This document shows positions 33,695-43,169 of a DNA stretch of 64,000 nucleotides, piece by piece. The stretch comes from CBFHSF01 sp965661055 (GTDB lineage Bacteria; Bacteroidota; Bacteroidia; Flavobacteriales; Schleiferiaceae). Under the pieces are notes generated by a model, which worked only from the letters and a program-made list of their open reading frames with translations, did not search any database and was not told the DNA's origin. The DNA lies in assembly GCA_965661055.1 (NCBI GenBank), contig CBFICS010000001.1:248001-312000 (forward strand), written 5' to 3'. The stretch's first letter is position 1. The number at the start of each line of letters is the position of its first letter. The translations under genes and the position numbers were made by a program.

Positions 33695-33711
33695 TTCCGC
33701 TTTCGCGGGAA
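33695..33711. repeat. Dispersed palindrome with GAAA loop, copy 1
   Basis: TTCCGCTTTCGCGGGAA is a G/C-rich inverted repeat with a TTTC/GAAA loop. Related copies occur at 43179-43195, 44216-44233 and 57635-57648. Confidence 0.6.
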
Positions 33712-33766
33712 GGTGTCTCTATTGATTCCTACCTTTCCATTCCTTACCTTTAAGAAAAAGGTGATT

Positions 33767-34174
33767 ATGGAAACAAAAGAATACAGCAACGGGGAAGTGA
33801 CCATACTATGGAAAGCGGATTTGTGTACCCATTCAGGTAATTGTGTTAGAGGTCTGCCAGAAGTCTTTGACTTAAAGCGTAAACCGTGGATTAACGCAAA
33901 TGGGGCCTCTACAGAAAAAATTATTGATCAAGTTTCAAAATGTCCTTCCGGGGCTCTCTCAATTATTAAGGCCAAAGAGTCAAACACAGAAAAGACGGTT
34001 GACATCAATTTAGCCAAAGACGGACCTCTATTGGTTTCTGGAAAAATCAGAATATTTGATCAAGACGGAAACCTCCATAAAGAAGTTGAAAAATGTGCCT
34101 TGTGCCGCTGCGGAAGTTCTAATAACAAACCTTTTTGTGACGGTACTCACAAGTCAAATGGTTTTGAAGGGTAG
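33767..34174 (+). CDS. Fused mono-cluster ferredoxin-like and CDGSH iron-sulfur protein
   Basis: 135 residues from ATG 33767. The N-terminal half has a divergent 4Fe-4S domain (Fer4_19 type): C-x5-C near 18-24 and C-P at 58-59. The C-terminal half is a CDGSH zinc-finger-like domain (CALCRCGSSNNKPFCDGTH), which binds a 2Fe-2S cluster through three Cys and one His. It could shuttle electrons or clusters. A longer frame from upstream contains a non-consensus start and was rejected. It is 2 bp from the CPXCG gene, so the two are co-transcribed. Confidence 0.87.
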   Translation: METKEYSNGEVTILWKADLCTHSGNCVRGLPEVFDLKRKPWINANGASTEKIIDQVSKCPSGALSIIKAKESNTEKTVDINLAKDGPLLVSGKIRIFDQDGNLHKEVEKCALCRCGSSNNKPFCDGTHKSNGFEG

Positions 34175-34176
34175 GC

Positions 34177-34368
34177 ATGGAAGTTCAAGAAGAGTACTTT
34201 TACACTTGCCCCTTTTGTTTTCAGTCTGTCTCTATTTTAGTTGACAAAAGTGTTACCGAACAATCCTTTATTGAAGATTGTGAGGTATGTTGTCGTCCTA
34301 CGGAATTTTCAATTCAAATAACTGAAAACGAAATCTCTTCTTTTACCGCAAAAGATCCAGAACAATAA
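34177..34368 (+). CDS. CPXCG-motif cysteine-rich protein
   Basis: 63 residues with two Cys pairs, CPFC (11-14) and CEVC (35-38, followed by CRP), the pattern of the CPXCG family, which probably binds one zinc ion. These small proteins are widespread but uncharacterised. It starts 2 bp after the Fe-S protein gene. Confidence 0.8.
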   Translation: MEVQEEYFYTCPFCFQSVSILVDKSVTEQSFIEDCEVCCRPTEFSIQITENEISSFTAKDPEQ

Positions 34369-34410
34369 ATTGGGTCAATTATCATTGAATAATAACCAAA
34401 GGCTTAATAG

Positions 34411-34482
34411 TAGCCCCGGGCAGGATCGAACTGCCATCTAAAGTTTAGGAAACTTCTATTCTATCCATTGAACTACGGGGCC
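34411..34482 (-). tRNA. tRNA-Arg (anticodon CCU)
   Basis: The reverse strand forms a full cloverleaf: acceptor GGCCCCG/CGGGGCU, anticodon stem GAAGU/ACUUU with loop UUCCUAA, and T arm GGCAG-UUCGAUC-CUGCC. Anticodon CCU reads AGG. It resembles the tRNA-Arg(CCG) 3 kb away in the 5' half, on the same strand. The CCA end is not encoded. Confidence 0.95.
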
Positions 34483-34491
34483 TAAAGTTGT

Positions 34492-35463
34492 TTAATCCAA
34501 AGCCGTTTTTAATTTAGGATAAGCAAACTCCATCACTTCATCCATTAGAGCATTTGGATACCCTAGGTTGTCTTGCCAAGGCACGTGGTCAGCACCTACA
34601 ATGGTTTTTAAGAAGCAAGATTCTCCAACTATATCGGCTTGAGCTTTGATGGCTTCACCACCGCACAATTGAATCAGGTCGTATTGAGGATAATACCCTT
34701 GGTAAATGTCATCACAACCGTAAGGAACCACACCGTCTTGGTCACCGTGAGCGGCGACTATAGTAAACCCTTTATTGGTTACCCAAAAATCACGATTTAT
34801 GGCTCCTGCAAGACTTAAAACACCCCTTACTGAAGAAGAATACCCCGGAGAACCACTGTGTCCCTCAAGACCCCCTTCTGCAGTAATAATAGAATCTAAA
34901 TGAGTTGGAATGGTTGAACTAGCCTCTAAATACACAGCTTGCATAGCAAGAACCCCTCCGGCAGAATTTCCTCCCATTAGAAATTTATCACCATCAATAC
35001 CAAATGGATTTCCCATGGCAATGGTAGACCTCATGTATCTAATGGCTGCCTTTCCGTCTTGAACGGCCTTTACCACTGCAGAAGCTGCGGTAATACTGTC
35101 TAATAACAAAGTAATATTTGATGCTTTTCGGTAGTCAATACTTACGGCAACATAACCTCTCTTGGCAAATTCTGTGGCCAAGTGAACCATGGTCGGATTG
35201 GTTTTTGAACCGGTATAAAAACTACCTCCATGGCCTAGAAAAATTACTCGACGGCTGGTGCTAGTATCTCCCCCTGGGGAGTAAATGTCCATCGCTAAAT
35301 TAAAAGTATCTGAATAGGTCACGGTGGTTATGTCCACCTGGTTAAACAAGGCATCAACGTACTTCTCTTTGGGTGAATTTGAATTAACCGGATCTTTCTC
35401 ATCTTTAGAACAAGAAGACAGAAAAACCGTTGACATGATAATACCTATAAATACTTTTTTCAT
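34492..35463 (-). CDS. Alpha/beta-hydrolase lipoprotein (esterase-like)
   Basis: 323 residues with lipobox LSSC. The fold shows the oxyanion motif FLGHGGSFYTG and the nucleophile elbow GGNSAGG, with a C-terminal His in GADHVPW. The pattern resembles BD-FAE/carboxylesterase-type enzymes that act on ester side groups of polymers. Four Cys near 250-285 could form disulfides outside the cytoplasm. It begins 3 bp after the metG stop, so it may be read from the metG promoter. Confidence 0.82.
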   Translation of the reverse strand: MKKVFIGIIMSTVFLSSCSKDEKDPVNSNSPKEKYVDALFNQVDITTVTYSDTFNLAMDIYSPGGDTSTSRRVIFLGHGGSFYTGSKTNPTMVHLATEFAKRGYVAVSIDYRKASNITLLLDSITAASAVVKAVQDGKAAIRYMRSTIAMGNPFGIDGDKFLMGGNSAGGVLAMQAVYLEASSTIPTHLDSIITAEGGLEGHSGSPGYSSSVRGVLSLAGAINRDFWVTNKGFTIVAAHGDQDGVVPYGCDDIYQGYYPQYDLIQLCGGEAIKAQADIVGESCFLKTIVGADHVPWQDNLGYPNALMDEVMEFAYPKLKTALD

Positions 35464-35466
35464 TTT

Positions 35467-37518
35467 CTAAGCGATTATTGATCCATTAGTAACTTTGGTA
35501 GAGGGCTGAGCAAAAACGAGTTTTCCGTCGGCATCTTCTGCCATTAGAATCATTCCCGCACTTTCTATTCCTCTCATTTTTCTCGGTTCAAGGTTTACGA
35601 GTACAGAAACTTGTTGTCCGATAACGTCTTCAGGAGCAAAGTGTTCAGCGATTCCGCTTATGATGGTGCGCTGATCAATACCTGTGTCTACAAGAAACTT
35701 TAATAGTTTATCGGTTTTAGGCACTCTTTCTGCTTCTAAAATGGTCCCTACTCTGACGTCTAATTTAACAAAATCATCGTAAGTGATATTTTCTTTTGCG
35801 GGAGTTACCTCAGCGTTGGTTTCCATATCCTTCTCATTTTCAGATTTTGTTTTTTCTAATTTGTCAAGTTGCGCCTGAATAGCCTCGTCTTCTATTTTTG
35901 AAAACAATAAACTTGGTTTTTCAATAGAGTGGCCTTCTTCCAGAATAATTGGTTTTTTAGCATCCTCCCACGTAAGTGGAGCTGTGTTGAAAAACGACTT
36001 TAACTTTTGGGCAGTATGAGGTAAGAGCGGTTCTGAAACAATTGATAATGCAGCTCCGATTTGTGCAGCTACATACAATATTGAATGGGCTCTTTTTTCG
36101 TCGGTTTTTATGATTTTCCAAGGTTCCTCATCCGCCAAATACTTGTTGCCGAGTCGGGCAATGTTCATCAAATCAGAAAGTGCGTCTCTAAATTTATAGT
36201 TTTCAATAGATTTTTCTACTTTTTCAATGAGAGTCGGCAACTGGTTTAATATAGATCGATCCCCTTCAGATATTTCTACGTTTGAGGGTAAATTTAGGCC
36301 GTTGTACTTTTGGGTTAATACCAAAATTCGATTAACAAAGTTTCCAAGAATAGCAACAAGTTCACTGTTGTTTTTGGTCTGAAACTCTTTCCAAGTAAAG
36401 TCATTGTCTTTGGTTTCGGGCATACTTGCACACAGTGCATACCTTAAAACATCTTGCTGATCTTTAAAGTCTTCTAAGTACTCGTGTAGCCATACAGCCC
36501 AATTTCTTGAGGTAGAAATCTTACCTCCTTCTAAGTTTAAAAACTCATTGGCAGGCACCTGAGTCGGCAGAACCATGTCTCCGTGCTCCATTAAAATACT
36601 CGGGAAAATAATACAGTGAAATACAATGTTGTCCTTTCCAATAAATTGAATTAGCTGAGTGTCTTTGTCCTTCCAATAATCTTCCCAACCATCCCCTAGA
36701 AGTTCTTTGGTGGCTGTGATATATCCTAAAGGCGCGTCAAACCAAACGTAAAGTACTTTTCCATCGGCTCCTTCAACCGGAACAGGAACCCCCCAGTCTA
36801 AGTCTCTTGTCATAGACCTTGGTTGAAGTCCGTCGCCAGCATCTAACCAAGACTTACATTGCCCATAAACGTTGGGTTTCCAATCGTCTTTGTGTTGTTC
36901 AATGTACTGTCTGATTTTTGGACTTAACTCATCAAGGGGTAAAAACCAGTTTTTAGTTTTTTTCAGAACGGGTTTTGCGCCGCTCAAGGCGGATTTTGGA
37001 TTTATTAGGTCAGTAGGGTTTAAGGATGTCCCACAGCTTTCACATTGGTCACCGTAAGCGTTTTCATTTTTACAATTTGGGCAAGTTCCGGTAATGTAAC
37101 GGTCAGCTAAAAACTGTTTTGCCTCTTCATCGTAATATTGTTCAGTTTCTTTTTCAGAAAAGACCCCTTTATCATAAAGGTTTTTAAAAAATTCACCCGC
37201 CGTTTCTTTGTGAAGGTCTGAAGAGGTCCTTGAATAAACATCAAATGAAATTCCGAATTCATCAAATGAGCTTTTCATCAAATGGTGATATTTATCTACC
37301 ACTTGTTGAGGGGTAATTCCCTCTTTTTTTGCTTTAATAGTAATGGCAACTCCATGCTCATCAGATCCACAAATAAACTTTACATCTTCACCTCTTAGTC
37401 TAAGGTACCTAACGTAAATGTCTGCTGGCAGGTAACAACCCGCAATGTGACCGATATGTATTGGACCGTTTGCATAAGGAAGGGCCGCTGTAACAAGATG
37501 CTTTTTTGATGATTTCAT
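35467..37518 (-). CDS. metG: Methionyl-tRNA synthetase
   Basis: 683 residues from ATG 37518. The class I signature appears as HIGH (YANGPIHIGH) and KISTSR (the KMSKS motif). A zinc knuckle with CPNC and CESC lies near 145-165. A dimerising tRNA-binding domain (YDDFVKLDVRVGTILEAERV) occupies about 575-683. It charges tRNA-Met. A start 13 codons upstream overlaps the promoter element at 37545-37552 and was rejected. Length is normal. Confidence 0.97.
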   Translation of the reverse strand: MKSSKKHLVTAALPYANGPIHIGHIAGCYLPADIYVRYLRLRGEDVKFICGSDEHGVAITIKAKKEGITPQQVVDKYHHLMKSSFDEFGISFDVYSRTSSDLHKETAGEFFKNLYDKGVFSEKETEQYYDEEAKQFLADRYITGTCPNCKNENAYGDQCESCGTSLNPTDLINPKSALSGAKPVLKKTKNWFLPLDELSPKIRQYIEQHKDDWKPNVYGQCKSWLDAGDGLQPRSMTRDLDWGVPVPVEGADGKVLYVWFDAPLGYITATKELLGDGWEDYWKDKDTQLIQFIGKDNIVFHCIIFPSILMEHGDMVLPTQVPANEFLNLEGGKISTSRNWAVWLHEYLEDFKDQQDVLRYALCASMPETKDNDFTWKEFQTKNNSELVAILGNFVNRILVLTQKYNGLNLPSNVEISEGDRSILNQLPTLIEKVEKSIENYKFRDALSDLMNIARLGNKYLADEEPWKIIKTDEKRAHSILYVAAQIGAALSIVSEPLLPHTAQKLKSFFNTAPLTWEDAKKPIILEEGHSIEKPSLLFSKIEDEAIQAQLDKLEKTKSENEKDMETNAEVTPAKENITYDDFVKLDVRVGTILEAERVPKTDKLLKFLVDTGIDQRTIISGIAEHFAPEDVIGQQVSVLVNLEPRKMRGIESAGMILMAEDADGKLVFAQPSTKVTNGSIIA

Positions 37519-37544
37519 TCGAAACGAAATAGGTGTGTTTTGGG

Positions 37545-37552
37545 CAAAAATA
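37545..37552 (-). promoter_or_regulatory. -7 promoter element for metG
   Basis: The reverse strand reads TATTTTTG, 26 nt upstream of the ATG at 37518. Confidence 0.55.
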
Positions 37553-37948
37553 ATCAAAAAGGATGTAGTAGACCCTATAAATGTCGAGTAGAAAGGAAGT
37601 AGAGGTGACGGTTTATTAGGCCCTTTGATTGCCGATTTTCCGATTGTTTTCGACCGGGGCCTCCAAGCCTCCTCCCCTTACAAGTTATAAAAATTCAATT
37701 TTTTGGAAAAGTGTTATTCATTTACAACCGAGTATATTCTTGCTCCAAACTTCATTTTTCTCCCCAAAAGGCGTATTCACTCGACTGTACCCGATTGTAT
37801 CCCTCCCTTCAGTTTGCCATTTTATCTTATATATTTACTAAGGTGTTGGCCCGAATGTCCCGTTTTTGAGATTACATTTTGTCACTAACAATAGGTGAGT
37901 TTCAACGATATATTTACCTTAGTTAATAATCTCAAAAATCCACTTTGA
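37553..37948. other. Intergenic region without a confident gene
   Basis: Nearly 400 bp separate the divergent metG and LD-carboxypeptidase genes. Several short frames overlap here but none has a family signature or a plausible start. A TACCTTAG stretch near 37914 could be a weak promoter element for the carboxypeptidase gene. Nothing else is recognised. Confidence 0.55.
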
Positions 37949-38833
37949 ATGGCATTAATCGTAGGGGACAAAATCGGCCTTGTATCTACCGCTAGGAAAA
38001 TTTCAAAAACTGAATTAGCTCCTGCCATAGAACAAATTGAAAAATGGGGTCTGATTCCTGTCTTTTCATCAACTCTTTTTGAAGAGGATCACCAATTAGC
38101 GGGATCTGACCATCAACGTATTGAAGGAATTCAATCTTTTATTGATGACGATAGTATTAAAGCTATTCTATGTGTTAGAGGTGGATATGGATCGGTGAGA
38201 ATTGTTGATCAAATAAACTACTCGGCTCTTAGAAAAAGTCAAAAGCCCATAATTGGGTATAGTGATGTTACTGTTTTCCATTTTCACCTGTGGTCTAATA
38301 AGATTGCACCGACCATTCATGCAACCATGCCCATAAATTTTGAGAAAAATACTCCAGAGGCTTTAGAGTCTTTGCGAAGGGTTTTGTTTGATGAGAAAAT
38401 GTCATACCAAGTTTCTTCTCATAACTTTAATGTCCACGGAAAAGCAGAAGGAATTTTGGTAGGTGGTAATTTAAGTATTTTATACAGCCTGCTGGGAACT
38501 AAAAGTCTTGGTGATTTTTCTGAGGTGATTCTGTTCATTGAAGACCTGGATGAATATTTGTATCACATAGATAGAATGATGATGAATATTTCACGAAATG
38601 GAATTCTCAGCAAAATTAAAGGAATGGTTGTCGGTGGTCTTACAGATATGTATGATAATGCAATACCCTTTGGTGAATCGGCAGAAGAAATTGTATATCG
38701 ACATACAAAAGGATTAAAGATTCCTGTGGCCTTCGGTTTTCCGTCAGGTCACTTAGTGGATAATAGGGCGTTGAAGATGGGAGTAAACGTAACTTTATCC
38801 GTAAGTGAAACTACAGAATTATCATGGTCTTAA
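37949..38833 (+). CDS. LD-carboxypeptidase (peptidase family S66)
   Basis: 294 residues. The family's Ser-Glu-His triad is visible: Ser 105 in IIGYSDVTVFH, Glu 198 in LFIEDLDE and His 268 in FPSGHLVDN, with the substrate-site motifs CVRGGYGS and GGNLSIL. It removes the terminal D-Ala from tetrapeptide stems during peptidoglycan recycling, in the cytoplasm as no signal peptide is present. It overlaps yraN by 10 bp. Confidence 0.93.
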   Translation: MALIVGDKIGLVSTARKISKTELAPAIEQIEKWGLIPVFSSTLFEEDHQLAGSDHQRIEGIQSFIDDDSIKAILCVRGGYGSVRIVDQINYSALRKSQKPIIGYSDVTVFHFHLWSNKIAPTIHATMPINFEKNTPEALESLRRVLFDEKMSYQVSSHNFNVHGKAEGILVGGNLSILYSLLGTKSLGDFSEVILFIEDLDEYLYHIDRMMMNISRNGILSKIKGMVVGGLTDMYDNAIPFGESAEEIVYRHTKGLKIPVAFGFPSGHLVDNRALKMGVNVTLSVSETTELSWS

Positions 38834-39180
38834 GTAAAAAAGAATTAGGTGTTTGGGGTGAAAATCAGGTGGTTTCCTTTTTGAAGAAAAAGGGAGCAAC
38901 CATCTTGCATAGAAATTGGACCTTTAAACATCTAGAGATTGATATCATTTCTGAGTGGAATAATACCCTCCACATCATCGAAGTAAAAACCCGATTAGAT
39001 ACTTGTTTAGGTATGCCCAATGATTGGTTGAATAAAAAGCAGCAAACCAATCTAATCAATGCTGCCGACAAATATATTGAAGAGTCATTGTGGGCGGGAG
39101 AGACGCAGTTTGACCTTGCAGCCGTTCTTTCTGAAAAACCACTGAAAATTCAATTTATTGAAAATGCATTTATTGCTTAA
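38824..39180 (+). CDS. YraN family (UPF0102) endonuclease-like protein
   Basis: 118 residues with the restriction-endonuclease-like core: GVWGENQVVSFLKKKGATILHRNW, then LEIDIISEWNNTLHIIEVKTR, which contains the D-x(n)-E-V-K metal site. Family members are small, conserved and poorly characterised, perhaps acting on DNA repair intermediates. It overlaps the carboxypeptidase gene by 10 bp and the convergent phosphatase gene by 11 bp. Confidence 0.88.
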   Translation: MVLSKKELGVWGENQVVSFLKKKGATILHRNWTFKHLEIDIISEWNNTLHIIEVKTRLDTCLGMPNDWLNKKQQTNLINAADKYIEESLWAGETQFDLAAVLSEKPLKIQFIENAFIA

Positions 39181-40771
39181 GGAGTTCTTCAATAGGTTTT
39201 GAAAAACATCCGGAGGGTAACTCCGTCTTTAATAGAAAAGATAGGGTAGGAGCAATGCTTGTAATGGGATACGGGGAATAAACTTTTGCGCTTTTTACCT
39301 TCCAACCATAAAAAATAACGGGTACATGGCTGTCGTGATTCCAAATAGACCCAGGGGTTGTTCCTTTGGGACCATAAATTTGAAACCCCGGGCTCAAAAC
39401 AATAAAGACATCTCCCGCACGGTAATCGGTATATCCATTAATTATTTTTTCGTGTATGGGATGATCAATGCTTAGGTGTTTTAACTCAGACCGAAAATAT
39501 ACCGAATGAAAATAATCAAAAGACAATAGACCCTTTTCAATGGTTTCCTCTACTTCTCTTTTAGAAACTTTTAGAGAATCCATGATTTGATAATTGAAGT
39601 AAATTCTATCTGGAGTCATTTTTAGTATGGGATCAAACCCGAGGTTCTCTTGACAAAAATCTCTCAGATCAGACTCAAAGGAAATCATGGAAACCGGGTA
39701 AGGACCCAATTTTGATTGTGACTGAAATGAGCTGTTCTCTGCGGCACCGTGATCTGAGGTTAATACAAATAGGTAATTACCTTTTCCTACCTCCTTGTTT
39801 AGAGTATTTATCAGCTGACGTATCTGTTGACCAAGCACAATGTAAAGGTCCATGACCTCCCACGACCTGTGACCATAACTGTGTCCTACGTAATCGAGAC
39901 TCGACAAATTAATCGCTAAAAAATCCGTGGTATTTCCTTGACCAAGCTTTTCTGCTTTCAATAGCTCTTGGGCTAAATCAATTAAAATTTGATTTCCATA
40001 GGGTGTGTAACTAATGGTCTTTAGGCTTTTTGCCTTCTTTAAGTCATACGGAAACGTTGGACTTTCACCTTTCAATAAACTAAATTCAAAAGGCGAATTG
40101 TCAACGCCAAATTTTGAATATTCACTTTCAGGTAAAGTTAACGTCCACTCTTTTTGCATGTAATTTTGGACTTTTTCTCTTTTGTTAAAATCAATGAGCC
40201 ACTGAGGTAGGCTATCCCCATAAAATGAACTGCTCGCAAAATTCCCTGTGCTATCATCTAACCAAAAAGCCCCATCGCTAAGGTGACCTCCTGCTAAAAC
40301 AGCAGAGCGGTCTTTTATAGATATGGCAAATGATTTATTATCTCCTTGAACAAGAGTTAGTTCATCCACAAAAGTGGTTGACTTTAGGTTTTTAGGTGAT
40401 CTTTTAAAATCATTATTGGCAGTACCTACCGGGGTCGTTGAAGAATCTTCGACGCAGTAAACCTTTCTTCTCTCTATGGGATCATACCATTTGTTTTCGA
40501 TGATTCCATGGATTGATGGTGTGGTACCCGTGAATATACTGGCATGCCCTGGACCTGTATAAACCGGGGCATAATTATAGGTTACATTTTCTAAGACACT
40601 TCCGTTTTCTAGTAGTTCCTCCCATCCAGAATTCTTCACATAAGGTGCAAACCTATATAAATACTCTTGTTTTAACTGGTCTACTACAAGGGTTACCACC
40701 ACTTTGGGTCTGTCTTGTGCAAAGCTTGGTAATAAGGAGATCAGGAGGAGGGTAGAGGCTAAAAGTTTCAT
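39170..40771 (-). CDS. PafA-like alkaline phosphatase family protein
   Basis: 533 residues with a signal peptide (LLPSFAQ). It has the metal Asp 31 (VVDQLKQEY), the nucleophile Thr 72 in VYTGPGHASIFTG, Asn 93, and the K153-D-R155 motif; all of these match PafA of Elizabethkingia, a phosphate-irrepressible alkaline phosphatase. The C-terminal metal site DHGAAE is present. It should hydrolyse phosphate monoesters in the periplasm. It may supply phosphate to a PiT transporter, one of which lies 22 kb away. Confidence 0.92.
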   Translation of the reverse strand: MKLLASTLLLISLLPSFAQDRPKVVVTLVVDQLKQEYLYRFAPYVKNSGWEELLENGSVLENVTYNYAPVYTGPGHASIFTGTTPSIHGIIENKWYDPIERRKVYCVEDSSTTPVGTANNDFKRSPKNLKSTTFVDELTLVQGDNKSFAISIKDRSAVLAGGHLSDGAFWLDDSTGNFASSSFYGDSLPQWLIDFNKREKVQNYMQKEWTLTLPESEYSKFGVDNSPFEFSLLKGESPTFPYDLKKAKSLKTISYTPYGNQILIDLAQELLKAEKLGQGNTTDFLAINLSSLDYVGHSYGHRSWEVMDLYIVLGQQIRQLINTLNKEVGKGNYLFVLTSDHGAAENSSFQSQSKLGPYPVSMISFESDLRDFCQENLGFDPILKMTPDRIYFNYQIMDSLKVSKREVEETIEKGLLSFDYFHSVYFRSELKHLSIDHPIHEKIINGYTDYRAGDVFIVLSPGFQIYGPKGTTPGSIWNHDSHVPVIFYGWKVKSAKVYSPYPITSIAPTLSFLLKTELPSGCFSKPIEELLKQ

Positions 40772-40775
40772 CGTC

Positions 40776-42725
40776 TTACATTTCGGCTAATTCGGTTTCT
40801 AATTGATCAATTCTTTCAATCCATGATTCCCAAGATTCTAGCTCTTGTTTCAGTTTAGATTTTGCATTGTCGTATTTTTCAAAAAAGCCTTCTTGCTCAG
40901 ATAACTTTTTGTACCCTTCTGGATTAGACAGTTCTTCCTCCCATTTAGCAATTTTTGATTCTAACTCTGCAATGGCTGATTCAATTTTAGAATATTGATT
41001 TTGTGCTTTTTTAAGATCTTTTTCTAATTGCTTTTTTGCATGAAAATTATCTTTGGTTTGAGCAGGCTTTTGGGCTTCTTTTTTCCCCTTTTGCTTCTTT
41101 TCAAGCTCTTGCATGTTTTGCAATTTTCTTTGCTCTAAGAAGAAATCAATATCACCGAGGTACTCTTTTGTTTTCCCTCCTTTAAACTCATAAACCTTAT
41201 CGGTTAACCCTGAAAGAAAGTCCCTGTCGTGAGACACTAAAATCAATGAGCCTTCATATTGAAGTAAGGCCTTTTTTAGAATGTCTTTAGAGAGCATGTC
41301 TAGGTGGTTGGTGGGCTCATCCATAATCAATAGATTAAAAGGCTCTAGAAGCATCTTACACAATGCTAATCTAGCTTTTTCACCCCCAGATAAAACCTTT
41401 ACCTTCTTTTCTACATCCTCGCCAGAAAACATAAAGCTACCCAACATGTCTCGTGACCTTTTTCTGGTTTCTTCATTAGCAGCATCTTCAATGGTAGCTA
41501 GTAATGTTTTGTTTCCATCAAGTTCGTCACTTTGATTTTGAGCGTAATAACCAACGGCAACATTGTGGCCAATGGTAAGGTTTCCTTGAAACTCAACCCT
41601 TTTCATAAGGACGTTTATCATGGTCGTTTTTCCTTGACCATTTTGACCAACAAAAGCAACACGGTCACCACGAGCAATTTCTAAATCAATCCCCGTTAAA
41701 ACCTTTTTTTCTCCGTAGCTCTTATAAATATTTTCAAGTAGAGCCGCTACTTTACCCGATCTAGGTGGCACCGGGAATCTAATATTCATGGCTTGATTAT
41801 CTTCCTCATCTACTTCTATCAATTCAACTTTATCAAGTTTTTTGATCAATGATTGAGCAAACGAGGCCTTTGAAGCCTTATATCTAAACTTCTCGATTAA
41901 CTGCTCGGTAGCTTTAATTTCCTTTTCTTGATTCTTTCTAGATTGAATTTGTTTTTCTCTAATCTCCGAACGCAGCTCAACATATTTAGAATAGCTTACC
42001 GGAAAATCATAAGCCATGCCATGGCTAATTTCTATAGTTCGCGTGGTAATTCTATTTAAGAAGGCCCTGTCATGCGAAACCAACATTACCGCCACTGGTT
42101 CGTTTTTCAAAAACTCTTCAAGCCAAATAATAGACTCTATGTCTAAGTGGTTGGTAGGCTCATCTAAAAGTAAAAGGTCATTTCTTTGAAGAAGGATTTT
42201 TGCAAGCTCAACCCTCATTTGCCAACCTCCAGAGAACTCTGCAATTTGACGATGAAAATCTGCTGAGGTAAACCCGAGTCCTGTCAATACCCTTTCCATA
42301 TCTGCTTCATAGGTATATCCGCCTATCATGTGTAGCCTGTCTTGGTATTGGTTTAAGTCTTCAATCAATTTTAAATAATCATCACTTTCGTAGTCGGTTC
42401 TAACTTCTAACTGATGAGTAATATGATTGATTTCACCTTCTAAATGCTTAATTTCGGTAAACGTAGACTCGGTTTCCTCCCAAATGGTTTTATCCTTTTT
42501 TAGGTGAATGTCTTGGGTTAAAAATCCAATTTTACACCCACTGGGGGTTGAGATGTTACCACCATCTGTTGGAATTCTTCCTGCAATCACCTTGAGTAAG
42601 GTTGATTTTCCTGCTCCATTTCTACCTACTAATCCAATCTTTTCACCTGGATTAATTAAGAATGAAACGTCTTTGAATATGTCGCGTCCCGAATAATGGA
42701 GACTTACTTTATTTATACCTACCAT
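40776..42725 (-). CDS. ABC-F family ATPase
   Basis: 649 residues from ATG 42725, with two ATP-binding cassettes. The first has GRNGAGKST, then EFSGGWQMR and LLLLDEPTNHLD; the second has GQNGQGKTT, LSGGEKARL and LLIMDEPTNHLD. A linker region rich in basic residues joins them, and the last 110 residues form a coiled coil. No membrane domain is present. ABC-F proteins act on the ribosome, in translation control or drug protection. It is 4 bp from the phosphatase gene. Confidence 0.93.
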   Translation of the reverse strand: MVGINKVSLHYSGRDIFKDVSFLINPGEKIGLVGRNGAGKSTLLKVIAGRIPTDGGNISTPSGCKIGFLTQDIHLKKDKTIWEETESTFTEIKHLEGEINHITHQLEVRTDYESDDYLKLIEDLNQYQDRLHMIGGYTYEADMERVLTGLGFTSADFHRQIAEFSGGWQMRVELAKILLQRNDLLLLDEPTNHLDIESIIWLEEFLKNEPVAVMLVSHDRAFLNRITTRTIEISHGMAYDFPVSYSKYVELRSEIREKQIQSRKNQEKEIKATEQLIEKFRYKASKASFAQSLIKKLDKVELIEVDEEDNQAMNIRFPVPPRSGKVAALLENIYKSYGEKKVLTGIDLEIARGDRVAFVGQNGQGKTTMINVLMKRVEFQGNLTIGHNVAVGYYAQNQSDELDGNKTLLATIEDAANEETRKRSRDMLGSFMFSGEDVEKKVKVLSGGEKARLALCKMLLEPFNLLIMDEPTNHLDMLSKDILKKALLQYEGSLILVSHDRDFLSGLTDKVYEFKGGKTKEYLGDIDFFLEQRKLQNMQELEKKQKGKKEAQKPAQTKDNFHAKKQLEKDLKKAQNQYSKIESAIAELESKIAKWEEELSNPEGYKKLSEQEGFFEKYDNAKSKLKQELESWESWIERIDQLETELAEM

Positions 42726-42731
42726 AAGTGA

Positions 42732-42739
42732 CAAAAGTA
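42732..42739 (-). promoter_or_regulatory. -7 promoter element for the ABC-F gene
   Basis: The reverse strand reads TACTTTTG, 6 nt upstream of ATG 42725. Its TTG must not be read as a start. Confidence 0.5.
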
Positions 42740-42762
42740 ACCAAGTCCACGCAAATTGTAAT

Positions 42763-42770
42763 TACCTTTG
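42763..42770 (+). promoter_or_regulatory. -7 promoter element for the DUF983 gene
   Basis: TACCTTTG, 15 nt upstream of ATG 42786; forms a divergent pair with the ABC-F promoter 24 bp away. Confidence 0.6.
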
Positions 42771-42785
42771 GGAAACAATATTTGT

Positions 42786-43169
42786 ATGATGTTAAAAGGA
42801 ACTAAATTTTATAGCATTTTTGGCATGAAATGTCCAAAATGTCACGAGGGGGAAATTTTTCAAGACCCAAATCCATATCATTTTAAAAACCTTTTTAAGA
42901 TTTACGACCACTGTGATCACTGTGGACAAAAATTTGAGCCAGAACCAAACTTCTATTATGGTTCTATGTATGTTTCCTACGCTTATTCCGTAGCCATTTT
43001 TGTGGCTTCTTGGGTAATCGGCAAGTTTTTCTTAGGGCTATCTATCGGTGAAATATTTATTTTGATTGCAGTGGCCCTGTTGTTTTTGACGCCCTATATG
43101 TTTAGGTTGAGTAGAGTCACTTGGTTAAATTTCTTTATCCATTACGATAAATCTAACAAAGATTCATAG
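42786..43169 (+). CDS. DUF983 membrane protein with zinc-ribbon-like motif
   Basis: 127 residues from ATG 42786 (an upstream TTG lies in the promoter). The N-terminal part has two CxxC pairs (MKCPKCHEG and DHCDHCGQ) followed by two hydrophobic helices (about 55-75 and 80-100). This is the DUF983 pattern; function unknown. The 3' end overlaps the convergent oxidoreductase gene by 28 bp. Confidence 0.85.
   Translation: MMLKGTKFYSIFGMKCPKCHEGEIFQDPNPYHFKNLFKIYDHCDHCGQKFEPEPNFYYGSMYVSYAYSVAIFVASWVIGKFFLGLSIGEIFILIAVALLFLTPYMFRLSRVTWLNFFIHYDKSNKDS

Noticed and set aside
37629..37888. Two forward frames of 61-70 codons in the metG upstream region
   Set aside because: Non-standard starts, hydrophobic low-information translation, overlapping each other; no support.
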